Shown: piece after piece, positions 30,282-43,600 of the stretch
Layout of the letters: every line of letters starts with the position of its first letter
Position numbering within the stretch: the first letter of the stretch is position 1
Source: Clostridiales bacterium
GTDB taxonomy: Bacteria; Bacillota; Clostridia; Oscillospirales; CAG-382
Length of the DNA stretch: 45,171 nucleotides
Assembly: GCA_004553575.1 (NCBI GenBank)
Contig: SFLA01000008.1
Coordinates: 1 to 45,171 of the forward strand
Reading direction: 5' to 3'
Position numbers and translations under genes: made by a program
Notes under the pieces: generated by a model
What the model was told of the DNA's origin: nothing
The model's input: the letters and a program-made list of their open reading frames with translations, nothing else
Database searches by the model: none

Positions 30282-33200
30282 ATGGTTAAGCAGCAGCAGC
30301 TCGGGACCAATGTAAGAATGTCGTTTTCCAAGAACCGTGAAGTTCTTGAAATGCCGAATCTTATCGAGATCCAGAAAAAGTCGTTCAGAGATCTTATCGA
30401 GCACGACATAGGGGATGTCCTGCGTGATATTTCTCCGATGACCGACTATTCAGGCAACCTTGTGATTGAGTTTGTGGATTACTCTCTGAGCGATCCGCCC
30501 AAATTCACGATCGAGGAATGCAAGGACAGAGATGTCAACTATGCTGTTCCTTTTAAGGTGCTTGTGCGGCTCACCAACAAAGTGACCGGTGAAGTTAAAG
30601 AACAGGAAATATACATGGGAGATTTTCCCATGATGACGGACGCGGGCACGTTTATTATTAACGGTGCCGAGCGTGTCGTGGTCAGCCAGATCGTCCGTTC
30701 GCCGGGAATCTATTACGAAACGTCCGACGATAAGAGCGGCAAAAAGCTGTTCGCCACCACGGTCATACCCTATCGCGGAGCGTGGCTCGAGTACGAGACT
30801 GATTTTTCCGATGTATTTTACGTAAGAATCGATAAAAACCGCAAGCTGCCGATAACCGTGCTGCTTCGCGCCTTCGGCCTCGATTCAAACCGCAGGATAA
30901 CCGAGCTGTTCGGCGATGAGCCGATACTCAAGGCTACCTTCGAGAAGGATTCGATACCCGCCGAGGCTGAGAAAAACGGCACATCACCTCAGGAAGAAGC
31001 ATACAAAGAGATATACCGCAAGCTCCGTCCGGGTGATCCCCCTCTCGTAGAGAGCGCCCAGGCACTTCTTAACAATCTCTTCTTCGACCCGAGAAGATAC
31101 GATATATCCCAGGTCGGAAGATATAAATTCAATAAAAAGCTCGCTATCGGAAGAAGAATCGCGGGCTGTGTCCTTGCGCGTCCGGCGGTATCGCCCGTTA
31201 CCGGCGAGGTGCTGTACGAGGCAGGCCAGAAGATATCCCGTGCCGACGCGGAGCGTATTGAGCACGCCGGCATCTGGTCCGTTTACGTAAACGTTGAGGA
31301 GGACGAGAGCACGGAGCGCGAGGTGCATGTCTTTTCCAATAAAATGGTCGACGCATCCCGTATCTGCGGCATATCCAACGAGGAACTCGGTCTTTCCGAG
31401 GACGTTCAGCTCGACGTACTGCTCGAAATAATCAACACCGTCGGAGTATCCGATGTGAAGGCGCTCAGGTCTGCGCTGGCGGCGAGAGCGGACGAGCTTA
31501 TTCCCAAGCATATCACCGTTGACGACATTTTTGCTTCCGTCAACTATCTTATAGGGCTTTCCCACGGCATAGGCAAGGCGGACGATATCGACCATCTCGG
31601 CAACCGTCGTCTCCGTTCGGTGGGCGAGCTGCTTCTCAACCAGCTCCGTATCGGCTTCTCCAGAATGGATAAGATCGTAAAGGAGAAGATGACCACTCAG
31701 GATATCGATACCGTCACCCCGCAGTCGCTTATCAATATCCGCCCGATCGTTTCGTCGATACGCGATTTCTTCGGGTCATCGCCTTTGTCCCAGTTCATGG
31801 ATCAGACCAACCCCCTGTCCGAGCTTACCCACAAGAGACGTCTTTCCGCACTGGGTCCCGGCGGTCTGTCCAGAGACAGAGCGTCGTTTGAGGTTCGTGA
31901 CGTCCATTATACCCATTACGGACGCATGTGCCCTATCGAGACTCCCGAAGGTCCGAATATAGGACTTATCTCGTATCTCGCCACCTATGCGAGAGTTAAT
32001 AAATTCGGCTTTATCGAGACACCGTACCGCATAGTCAAGGGCGGCATTGTTACCGATAAGACCGTATATCTCACCGCCGACGCCGAGGACGAATATATCG
32101 TAGCCACCGGAAACGAGCCGCTTAACGAGGACGGCAGCTTTGTCAACCGCAGAATCGTTGCGCGCCACCGCGATGAGATCCACGAGTACGAGCCCTCCGA
32201 CATAGACCTTATGGACGTTTCGCCGAAGATGGTCGTATCCGTCGCAACCGCGATGATCCCCTTCCTCGAGAACGACGATAACACCCGCGCCCTCATGGGA
32301 TCGAACATGCAGAAGCAGGCTGTCCCGCTTATGGTGACGGAATCGCCGATAGTAGCGACCGGTATGGAATACAAGGCCGCATACGACAGCGGAGTTATCG
32401 TGCTCTGCAAGCGAAGCGGCGTGGTCGAGTCGGTCACTGCCGACGAAGTCGTTGTCCGTGCGGACGACGGCACGGTGGACAGATATTCGCTTATCAAATT
32501 CGAGCGCAGCAACCAGAGCACCTGCGTCAATCAGCGTCCGGTGGTAAGTAAGGGCCAGCTCATAAAAGCCGGCGACGTCGTTGCCGACGGAGCCGCTACC
32601 TCCAACGGAGAGATTGCGCTGGGCAAAAACATGCTCATCGGATTTATGACCTGGGAGGGCTACAACTACGAGGACGCGGTTCTTATCAACGAGAGACTTG
32701 TCCGCGACGATCTGTACACCTCCATCCATATAGAAGAATACTACTGCGAATCCAGGGACACCAAGCTGGGACCCGAGGAGATTACCCGCGATATACCCAA
32801 TGTCGGAGACGATATGCTTAAGGATCTTGACGCCGACGGTATTATATCGATCGGTGCCGAGGTTACCACCGGCGATATCCTTGTAGGTAAGGTCACGCCC
32901 AAGGGTGAGACCGAGCTTACCGCCGAGGAGCGTCTGCTTCGCGCCATATTCGGCGAGAAAGCCCGTGAGGTAAGAGACACCTCGCTTCGCCTGCCTCACG
33001 GCGAAAGCGGTATAGTTGTCGATGTTAAGGAATTTTCGCGCGATGACTGCGATGTTCTCCAGCCCGGCGTTATAAAGGCGGTCAGGGTTTACGTCGCACA
33101 GAAGCGCAAGATATCGGTCGGCGACAAGATGTCCGGACGTCACGGAAACAAGGGCGTTGTTTCGCGCATACTCCCGAGCGAGGATATGCCGTTCCTGCCC

Positions 33201-34100
33201 GACGGAACTCCGCTTGACATAGTGCTCAATCCTCTCGGCGTTCCTTCCCGTATGAATATCGGTCAGGTGCTCGAGGTGCATCTCGGTATTGCCGCCAAGA
33301 AGCTCGGATGGAAGGTAATGACCCCTGTCTTCGACGGCGCCAACGAGAAGGATATTATCGAGTGCATGAAGATGGCGGATATGTGGCGCGATGTCTTCCC
33401 CGGCGAGACCTGCGTCGGCAAGGAGACCCGCACCGTTATCGACCCCGAGACCGGTGAAGAGAAGCTTCAGGTTATCGACGGAAAGACCGTGCTGTATGAC
33501 GGACGTACCGGCGAGCCGTTCGATAACCCCGTAACGGTCGGATATATGTACTTCCTTAAACTGCATCACCTGGTGGACGATAAGATTCACGCCCGCTCCA
33601 CCGGTCCGTACTCGCTTGTCACCCAGCAGCCGCTCGGAGGCAAGGCGCAGTTCGGCGGACAGCGCTTCGGCGAAATGGAGGTTTGGGCGCTCGAGGCATA
33701 CGGAGCGGCTTATACGCTTCAGGAGATACTCACGGTCAAGTCGGACGACATAAAGGGAAGAGTCAAGGCCTACGAGGCTATCGTAAAGGGTCAGAATATT
33801 CCCGAGCCGGGAGTTCCCGCGTCCTTCAAGGTGCTTATTAAAGAACTGCAGTCGCTCGGTCTTGACGTCCGCGTGCTGAACAGCGATAACGAGGAAATCA
33901 ACCTTAAGGATTACGGTGACGACGACGATGTCGACGAGAAGCGTATATCCGAGAGCGAGCTGGGCAAGTCGGTGCTCGAGAACGAGGACGACGTTATGTA
34001 CGACGACGAAGAGGGCGTTGTGAGAGACGATTCCGAGGAGGACGATATCGGCTTCGGCGCCGAAGAAACCTATTTCGACGATGTCTCCGATGACGAGTGA
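30282..34100 (+). CDS. rpoB: DNA-directed RNA polymerase subunit beta
   Basis: The 1272-residue beta subunit forms half of the RNA polymerase active centre. It has all hallmark regions: PGIYYE after GAERVVVSQIVRS, the rifampicin pocket (SPLSQFMDQTNPLSELTHKRR, given here to its core, followed by LSALGPGG), PIETPEGPNIGLI, GYNYEDAV, and KMSGRHGNKGV near the C-terminus. The rifampicin-pocket residues equivalent to E. coli D516, H526, R529 and S531 are the sensitive type. The last 60 or so residues form an acidic tail (stretches of Asp and Glu from about 1208 on), as in some other Firmicutes. The ATG follows GGAGTGACAGG. Unlike most bacteria, the genes for L10 and L12 do not stand directly upstream. 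Confidence 0.98.
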   Translation: MVKQQQLGTNVRMSFSKNREVLEMPNLIEIQKKSFRDLIEHDIGDVLRDISPMTDYSGNLVIEFVDYSLSDPPKFTIEECKDRDVNYAVPFKVLVRLTNKVTGEVKEQEIYMGDFPMMTDAGTFIINGAERVVVSQIVRSPGIYYETSDDKSGKKLFATTVIPYRGAWLEYETDFSDVFYVRIDKNRKLPITVLLRAFGLDSNRRITELFGDEPILKATFEKDSIPAEAEKNGTSPQEEAYKEIYRKLRPGDPPLVESAQALLNNLFFDPRRYDISQVGRYKFNKKLAIGRRIAGCVLARPAVSPVTGEVLYEAGQKISRADAERIEHAGIWSVYVNVEEDESTEREVHVFSNKMVDASRICGISNEELGLSEDVQLDVLLEIINTVGVSDVKALRSALAARADELIPKHITVDDIFASVNYLIGLSHGIGKADDIDHLGNRRLRSVGELLLNQLRIGFSRMDKIVKEKMTTQDIDTVTPQSLINIRPIVSSIRDFFGSSPLSQFMDQTNPLSELTHKRRLSALGPGGLSRDRASFEVRDVHYTHYGRMCPIETPEGPNIGLISYLATYARVNKFGFIETPYRIVKGGIVTDKTVYLTADAEDEYIVATGNEPLNEDGSFVNRRIVARHRDEIHEYEPSDIDLMDVSPKMVVSVATAMIPFLENDDNTRALMGSNMQKQAVPLMVTESPIVATGMEYKAAYDSGVIVLCKRSGVVESVTADEVVVRADDGTVDRYSLIKFERSNQSTCVNQRPVVSKGQLIKAGDVVADGAATSNGEIALGKNMLIGFMTWEGYNYEDAVLINERLVRDDLYTSIHIEEYYCESRDTKLGPEEITRDIPNVGDDMLKDLDADGIISIGAEVTTGDILVGKVTPKGETELTAEERLLRAIFGEKAREVRDTSLRLPHGESGIVVDVKEFSRDDCDVLQPGVIKAVRVYVAQKRKISVGDKMSGRHGNKGVVSRILPSEDMPFLPDGTPLDIVLNPLGVPSRMNIGQVLEVHLGIAAKKLGWKVMTPVFDGANEKDIIECMKMADMWRDVFPGETCVGKETRTVIDPETGEEKLQVIDGKTVLYDGRTGEPFDNPVTVGYMYFLKLHHLVDDKIHARSTGPYSLVTQQPLGGKAQFGGQRFGEMEVWALEAYGAAYTLQEILTVKSDDIKGRVKAYEAIVKGQNIPEPGVPASFKVLIKELQSLGLDVRVLNSDNEEINLKDYGDDDDVDEKRISESELGKSVLENEDDVMYDDEEGVVRDDSEEDDIGFGAEETYFDDVSDDE

Positions 34101-34120
34101 ACAGAGAGAGGGAACGATTG

Positions 34121-37679
<3,559 letters not shown>

Positions 37680-37696
<17 letters not shown>

Positions 37697-37919
37697 TGGC
37701 AGTATGATCGTCGGGTTCAAACAGTCGGTAAGACTTATCCGTTCCGGCAGAGCGAGAAAGGTCTTTCTGGCGTCAGACGCTGACCGTATCTTTACCGCCA
37801 AGGTGAAGGATGAAATACGGAAAAGCGGTTATGTTGAGCTCGACGTGACCAAAACCGCCGCCTGCCTCGGCGAAATGGCGGGAATAGACGTTCCCGCGGC
37901 AATTATCACTATTTACTAA
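37680..37919 (+). CDS. L7Ae-family ribosomal-like protein (YbxF-like)
   Basis: This 79-residue protein belongs to the L7Ae/L30e kink-turn RNA-binding family. It is the short Firmicutes form that stands between rpoC and rpsL in the Bacillus order (YbxF, rplGB). Typical parts are VRLIRSGRARKVFLASDAD, then KVKDEIRKSG and the terminal IDVPAAII. It overlaps the end of rpoC by 17 bases; AGAGGGCG stands six bases before the ATG. A second ATG at 37704 would shorten it by eight residues. Its RNA target in the cell is not known for certain; kink-turn binding is shown for relatives. Confidence 0.88.
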
Positions 37920-37928
37920 GGATTTCGC

Positions 37929-37959
37929 GGCAAACACGGGCGTTTTGTCCGTGTTTGCC
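37929..37959. repeat. Perfect 11-base hairpin between the rpo and str units
   Basis: GGCAAACACGG (37929-37939) and CCGTGTTTGCC (37949-37959) with a nine-base loop. There is no T-run on either side, so it is not a standard terminator. It lies ten bases after the L7Ae gene and twelve bases before the next -35 box, and could act in mRNA processing, attenuation or as a protein-binding site. Confidence 0.6.
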
Positions 37960-37971
37960 ATGAAATAACGC

Positions 37972-38000
37972 TTGACAAAGCAAAGCGTTTTTGGTAGAAT
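37972..38000 (+). promoter_or_regulatory. Promoter of rpsL-rpsG-fusA (str unit)
   Basis: TTGACA (37972-37977) and TAGAAT (37995-38000) are 17 bases apart, with TGG before the -10. A short hairpin (GTTGGGCA...TGCCCGAC, about 38006-38025) at the predicted 5' end may stabilise the transcript. Confidence 0.9.
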
Positions 38001-38059
38001 CATAATGTTGGGCAGTTTTGCCCGACTGTGAGATTTTTCGGGAAAGGAGGATATATTTA

Positions 38060-38476
38060 ATGCCTACATTCAACCAGCTGGTAAGACACGGAAGACAGGA
38101 CAAGACCTACAAGTCCAAGTCCCCCGCACTTCAGAGCAGCATCAACAGCATCAAGAACAAGTCGGTCAGCAACCCGAACCCGCAGAAGAGAGGCGTGTGC
38201 ACCAAGGTCGCTATCAAGACTCCGAAGAAGCCGAACTCCGCACAGAGAAAGGTCGCCAGAGTCAGACTGACCAACGGTATCGAGGTCTGGGGATACATTC
38301 CCGGAATCGGCCACAACCTGCAGGAGCACTCGGTCGTCCTTATACGCGGCGGCAGAGTAAAGGATCTCCCCGGTGTGCGTTATCACATCATCCGCGGAAA
38401 GCTCGATGCACAGGGCGTCGACAAGAGAAACCAGGCGCGTTCCAAGTACGGCGCCAAGACCCCGAAGAAGAAGTAA
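38060..38476 (+). CDS. rpsL: Ribosomal protein S12
   Basis: The 138-residue small-subunit protein that lines the decoding centre. PQKRGVCTKV, TPKKPNSA with the streptomycin-type lysine (Lys57 here), HNLQEHSVVLIRGGRVKDLPGVRYH and the QARSKYG end are conserved. The extra residues near position 25-40 are usual in Firmicutes. Two spots differ from the common form: SAQRKVARVRL (Gln where Leu is usual) and EVWGYIPGIGH (Trp-Gly where Thr-Ala or Thr-Ser is usual). ATG 38060 follows AAAGGAGG; the frame upstream is open to 38018 but unsupported. It heads the str transcript. Confidence 0.97.
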   Translation: MPTFNQLVRHGRQDKTYKSKSPALQSSINSIKNKSVSNPNPQKRGVCTKVAIKTPKKPNSAQRKVARVRLTNGIEVWGYIPGIGHNLQEHSVVLIRGGRVKDLPGVRYHIIRGKLDAQGVDKRNQARSKYGAKTPKKK

Positions 38477-38599
38477 TTGTTTCGGGAAGAAGGAAAGAAA
38501 GAATTCTTTTGTGCTTTTGATTGATATACGGCCGAATGCCGTTTTAGATATATTGAAGCACTTACGGGATTTATTTTCGAGTACCTGTGAACTCATTGA

Positions 38600-38617
38600 G
38601 GCGTAGCAGAATACGCC
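38600..38617 (+). other. Hairpin in the rpsL-rpsG spacer
   Basis: GGCGTA and TACGCC with a six-base loop lie in the 165-base gap between S12 and S7, just before the S7 ribosome binding site. The str spacer is where S7 controls its own operon in E. coli, but the structure here is small and any similar role is only a suggestion. Nothing else in the gap is recognisable. Confidence 0.35.
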
Positions 38618-38641
38618 ATCTTTATGAAGGAGGGAAGTAAA

Positions 38642-39112
38642 GTGCCCAGAAGAGAACATGGATTCAAGAGAGAAGTTCTGCCGGATCCTATGTACAATTC
38701 GGTGCTGGTGACCAAGCTCATCAACAACGTTATGTACGACGGCAAGAAGGGTGTTGCGCAGAAGATCGTATACGATGCTTTTAAGACGGTCGAGGAAAAG
38801 ACCGGCGCAGACCCGCTGGAGCAGTTCCAGAAGGCTCTCAACAACGTCATGCCCAATCTCGAGGTCAAGGCGGTTCGCCGCGGCGGCTCCAACTATCAGG
38901 TTCCTATGGAAGTCCGTCCGGAGAGACGTCAGACACTCGGTCTTCGCTGGATCGTAAGCTTTGCGCGTACGCGCGGCGACAGGACCATGTCCGAGCGTCT
39001 CGCCAACGAGATTATGGACGCCGTAAACAACATGGGCGGCGCCGTAAAGAGAAAAGACGATATGCACAGAATGGCGGAAGCCAACAAGGCGTTCGCACAT
39101 TACAGATGGTAA
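38642..39112 (+). CDS. rpsG: Ribosomal protein S7
   Basis: The 156-residue protein nucleates assembly of the 30S head. I start it at GTG 38642 (giving MPRREHGFKRE) after AAGGAGGGAAG, the normal N-terminus. An ATG at 38624 lies inside the ribosome binding site and would give an abnormal extension. Conserved parts are LPDPMYNSVLVTKLINNVM, NVMPNLEVKAVRRGG, YQVPMEVRPERR and the C-terminal EANKAFAHYRW. It is followed by fusA after 21 bases. Confidence 0.97.
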   Translation: MPRREHGFKREVLPDPMYNSVLVTKLINNVMYDGKKGVAQKIVYDAFKTVEEKTGADPLEQFQKALNNVMPNLEVKAVRRGGSNYQVPMEVRPERRQTLGLRWIVSFARTRGDRTMSERLANEIMDAVNNMGGAVKRKDDMHRMAEANKAFAHYRW

Positions 39113-39133
39113 AAACACTCTAAGGAGAACTAT

Positions 39134-41221
<2,088 letters not shown>

Positions 41222-41240
41222 GGAATTTTCATAAAATACC

Positions 41241-41268
41241 TTGACAATCGCGCAATAATTAATATAAT
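41241..41268 (+). promoter_or_regulatory. Promoter of tuf
   Basis: TTGACA (41241-41246) and a perfect TATAAT (41263-41268) are 16 bases apart, very AT-rich, as expected for one of the most expressed genes. It separates tuf from the upstream str unit; the leader is about 75 bases. Confidence 0.9.
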
Positions 41269-41350
41269 GTTAATTGTATACCGATTGGGGTAAGTTAAGA
41301 GATTAAAAAATAAAAATAAAAAAGACACACATTATCAGGAGGAATAAGCA

Positions 41351-42556
41351 ATGGCAAAAGCCAAATTCGAAAGAACGAAGCCGCACGTTAATATCGGCAC
41401 CATCGGTCACGTCGATCACGGCAAGACCACCCTTACCGCCGCTATTACTAAGTATCTTTCTCTCGGCGATCCTGATGTCGAGTTCATGGCATATGACCAG
41501 ATCGACAACGCCCCCGAGGAGAAGGCAAGAGGAATCACTATCAATACCAGACACGTTGAGTACGAGACTGCTTCCCGTCACTACGCTCACGTTGACTGCC
41601 CGGGCCATGCTGACTACGTTAAGAACATGATCACCGGCGCTGCACAGATGGACGGCGCTATACTCGTCGTCGCCGCTACCGACGGTCCTATGCAGCAGAC
41701 CCGCGAGCACATACTGCTTGCCCGTCAGGTCGGCGTTCCCGCAATGGTCGTTTTCCTTAACAAGACCGACCTCGTTGATGACCCCGAACTGATCGAGATC
41801 GTTGAGATGGAAGTCCGCGAGCTGCTCTCCGAGTATGATTTCCCGGGCGACGATATTCCGATAATCAAGGGTTCTGCAAGAGAAGCTCTCCTTTCCGACA
41901 GCAAGGATCCCCTCGATCCCGTTTACGAGCCGATCAGAGAGCTCATGGATGCTGTCGATTCCTATATCCCGACTCCCGACCGTCTTGCCGACCAGCCCTT
42001 CCTTATGCCGGTCGAGGACGTCTTCTCCATCACCGGACGCGGCACCGTCGCAACCGGCAGAGTCGAGCGTGGCGTTCTGAAGATGTCCGACGAAGTAGAG
42101 ATAGTCGGTCTTGCCGAGAAGGCGAGAAAGACCGTCGTTACCGGTATCGAAATGTTCCGCAAGCTGCTTGACTTCGCAGAAGCGGGCGACAATATAGGCG
42201 TTCTGCTTCGCGGTATTGCGAAGGACGAGATTGAGCGTGGCCAGGTTCTCGCAAAGCCGGGCACCATCAATCCGCACACCAAGTTTGTCGGTCAGGTTTA
42301 CGTCCTTACCGAGAAGGAAGGCGGCCGTCATAAGCCGTTCTTCTCCAACTACCGTCCGCAGTTCTATTTCAGAACTACCGACGTTACCGGCGTTATCACC
42401 CTTCCCGAAGGCGTTGATATGTGCCGTCCCGGCGACCACGTCGATATGACCGTTGAGCTCATCACTCCGATCGCTATCGAAAAGGGACTCCGCTTCGCTA
42501 TCCGCGAGGGCGGCAGAACCGTCGGTTCCGGTGTTGTTTCCAGCATAATCGAGTAA
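41351..42556 (+). CDS. tuf: Elongation factor Tu
   Basis: The 401-residue GTPase that delivers aminoacyl-tRNA. Domain I has GHVDHGKTT, RGITI, DCPGHADYVKNM, NKTD and a GSAREAL segment. Domains II and III are complete, ending in RFAIREGGRTVGSGVVSSIIE (with the conserved GGRTVGAG-like loop). AGGAGG stands eight to nine bases before the ATG. G4 is NKTD rather than the common NKCD or NKVD, which is tolerated. Unlike many Firmicutes, ribosomal protein S10 does not follow; the next gene is the riboflavin transporter. Confidence 0.98.
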   Translation: MAKAKFERTKPHVNIGTIGHVDHGKTTLTAAITKYLSLGDPDVEFMAYDQIDNAPEEKARGITINTRHVEYETASRHYAHVDCPGHADYVKNMITGAAQMDGAILVVAATDGPMQQTREHILLARQVGVPAMVVFLNKTDLVDDPELIEIVEMEVRELLSEYDFPGDDIPIIKGSAREALLSDSKDPLDPVYEPIRELMDAVDSYIPTPDRLADQPFLMPVEDVFSITGRGTVATGRVERGVLKMSDEVEIVGLAEKARKTVVTGIEMFRKLLDFAEAGDNIGVLLRGIAKDEIERGQVLAKPGTINPHTKFVGQVYVLTEKEGGRHKPFFSNYRPQFYFRTTDVTGVITLPEGVDMCRPGDHVDMTVELITPIAIEKGLRFAIREGGRTVGSGVVSSIIE

Positions 42557-42580
42557 GTATATACTCATACAAATCGAATA

Positions 42581-42690
42581 CGCTTCGGGGCAGGGTGTAA
42601 TTCCCGACCGGCGGTAAAGTCCGCGAGCCGTGTACGGCATGAATGGGTGCAATTCCCATACCGACAGTCAGAGTCTGGATGATAGAAGCG
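42581..42690 (+). ncRNA. FMN riboswitch (RFN element)
   Basis: The conserved RFN core is plain: CTTCGGGGCAGGGTG, AATTCCCGACCGGCGGT, AAAGTCCGCGA, and the closing GATAGAAGCG, with CGCTTC (42581-42586) pairing to GAAGCG (42685-42690) as the base stem. Between the junctions are the short hairpins of P2 to P5 (for example GCCGTGTACGGC). It is followed by a terminator, so it should turn transcription off when FMN is plentiful. Confidence 0.95.
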
Positions 42691-42707
42691 ATAAATTACG
42701 GTTTTTT

Positions 42708-42739
42708 CGCGCCCCCGTTTTTTCGGGGGCGCGTTTTTT
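42708..42739 (+). terminator. Riboswitch-controlled terminator before ribU
   Basis: CGCGCCCCCG and CGGGGGCGCG (ten-base stem, six-T loop) followed by six T residues. It lies between the FMN aptamer and the transporter gene. Confidence 0.95.
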
Positions 42740-42769
42740 AACATCCAAGAATGTACAGAGGTGTGTAGC

Positions 42770-43372
42770 ATGAAGCAAACATCGAAAGCCCGTATGTATT
42801 CATTAGCGCTCTGCGGGGTGCTTTCGGCAATATCGGCAGTTCTTCAGTTTTTGGAGTTTCCGTTGCCGTTCATTATTCCTTCGTTTATTAAATTTGATTT
42901 TTCCGATCTTCCCGCGCTGTTGGCGGCGTTTTCTATCGGTCCGGTATACGGCGCAGCCGTCTGCCTTATAAAGAACCTTATACATCTCACCTTCACTCAA
43001 ACAGGCGGAGTCGGTGAACTGGCGAATTTTCTCGTCGGCGCCTGCTTTGTACTTCCCGCAGGAATTGCTTACCGCTTCCTTCACAGTAAAAAAGGCGCGG
43101 TTATAGGCAGCGTTGCCGGATCCGTTCTTGCCGCGGTTATAAGCTTTCCGGTCAATTATTTTATCACATATCCGTTTTATCAGAACTTTATGCCTATCGA
43201 CGACATTCTCGCGGCGTATAACGGCATATTCGGCGGCAGCTTCACCCTCGTCGGCGCACTGCTTTCATTCAATCTGCCTTTCACACTCGTAAAGTGTTTG
43301 CTGGTTTCTTTAATCGTAATAATAATCTACAAACCGCTTTCTCCGTTGTTCCACAGATTTACCCGCAAATAA
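42770..43372 (+). CDS. ribU: Riboflavin ECF transporter, substrate-binding subunit RibU
   Basis: A 200-residue membrane protein with five to six hydrophobic helices and the RibU features LEFPLPFIIPSFIKFDFSDLPALLAAFSIGP (only the LPFIIPSFIKFDFSD core is needed) and VCLIKNLIHL. It would bind riboflavin on the outside and hand it to a shared ECF ATPase module encoded elsewhere. The FMN riboswitch directly upstream fixes the substrate much more firmly than the sequence does. I prefer ATG 42770 over GTG 42761; both lie after the AGAGGTG stretch. The C-terminus is basic, and the metK promoter begins four bases after the stop. Confidence 0.93.
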   Translation: MKQTSKARMYSLALCGVLSAISAVLQFLEFPLPFIIPSFIKFDFSDLPALLAAFSIGPVYGAAVCLIKNLIHLTFTQTGGVGELANFLVGACFVLPAGIAYRFLHSKKGAVIGSVAGSVLAAVISFPVNYFITYPFYQNFMPIDDILAAYNGIFGGSFTLVGALLSFNLPFTLVKCLLVSLIVIIIYKPLSPLFHRFTRK

Positions 43373-43375
43373 CTA

Positions 43376-43404
43376 TTGACAAGTACATGGGTATATGATA
43401 TCAT
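43376..43404 (+). promoter_or_regulatory. Promoter of the SAM riboswitch-metK transcript
   Basis: TTGACA (43376-43381) and TATCAT (43399-43404) are 17 bases apart, with TGA before the -10, giving a start near 43411, just before the aptamer. Confidence 0.88.
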
Positions 43405-43426
43405 TACTGAGTTAATATTGAATACA

Positions 43427-43526
43427 GTATCATCAAGAGTGGTGGAGGGAACTGCCCTGTGAAGCCCGACAACCTGCCGGAACAACGGCAAGGTGTTAAA
43501 TCAGCGAAGTAATTTCGGAGATGAGA
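43427..43526 (+). ncRNA. SAM-I riboswitch (S box)
   Basis: The classical S-box core is present: ATCAAGAGTGGTGGAGGGA, CTGCCCTGTGAAGCCC, GACAACC, GGCAAGGTGTTAAATC and the closing GAGATGAG. The helix GCCGGAACAACGGC forms P3. It senses S-adenosylmethionine and should lower expression of metK, the SAM synthetase, when SAM is high. Confidence 0.95.
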
Positions 43527-43536
43527 AGTACGTTAC

Positions 43537-43568
43537 ATGCGCCTTCCCTCTGCGGAAAGCGCATTTTT
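43537..43568 (+). terminator. Riboswitch-controlled terminator before metK
   Basis: ATGCGC-C-TTCC pairs with GGAA-A-GCGCAT around a six-base loop, followed by TTTTTC. It is the expression platform of the SAM-I riboswitch. Confidence 0.9.
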
Positions 43569-43600
43569 CGTTGATACGATGGTACGGGAAAGAGGTAAAA

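Noticed and set aside
43493..43600. N-terminal extension of metK
   Set aside because: The extension would be translated from the SAM riboswitch and its terminator; the conserved N-terminus begins at 43601.
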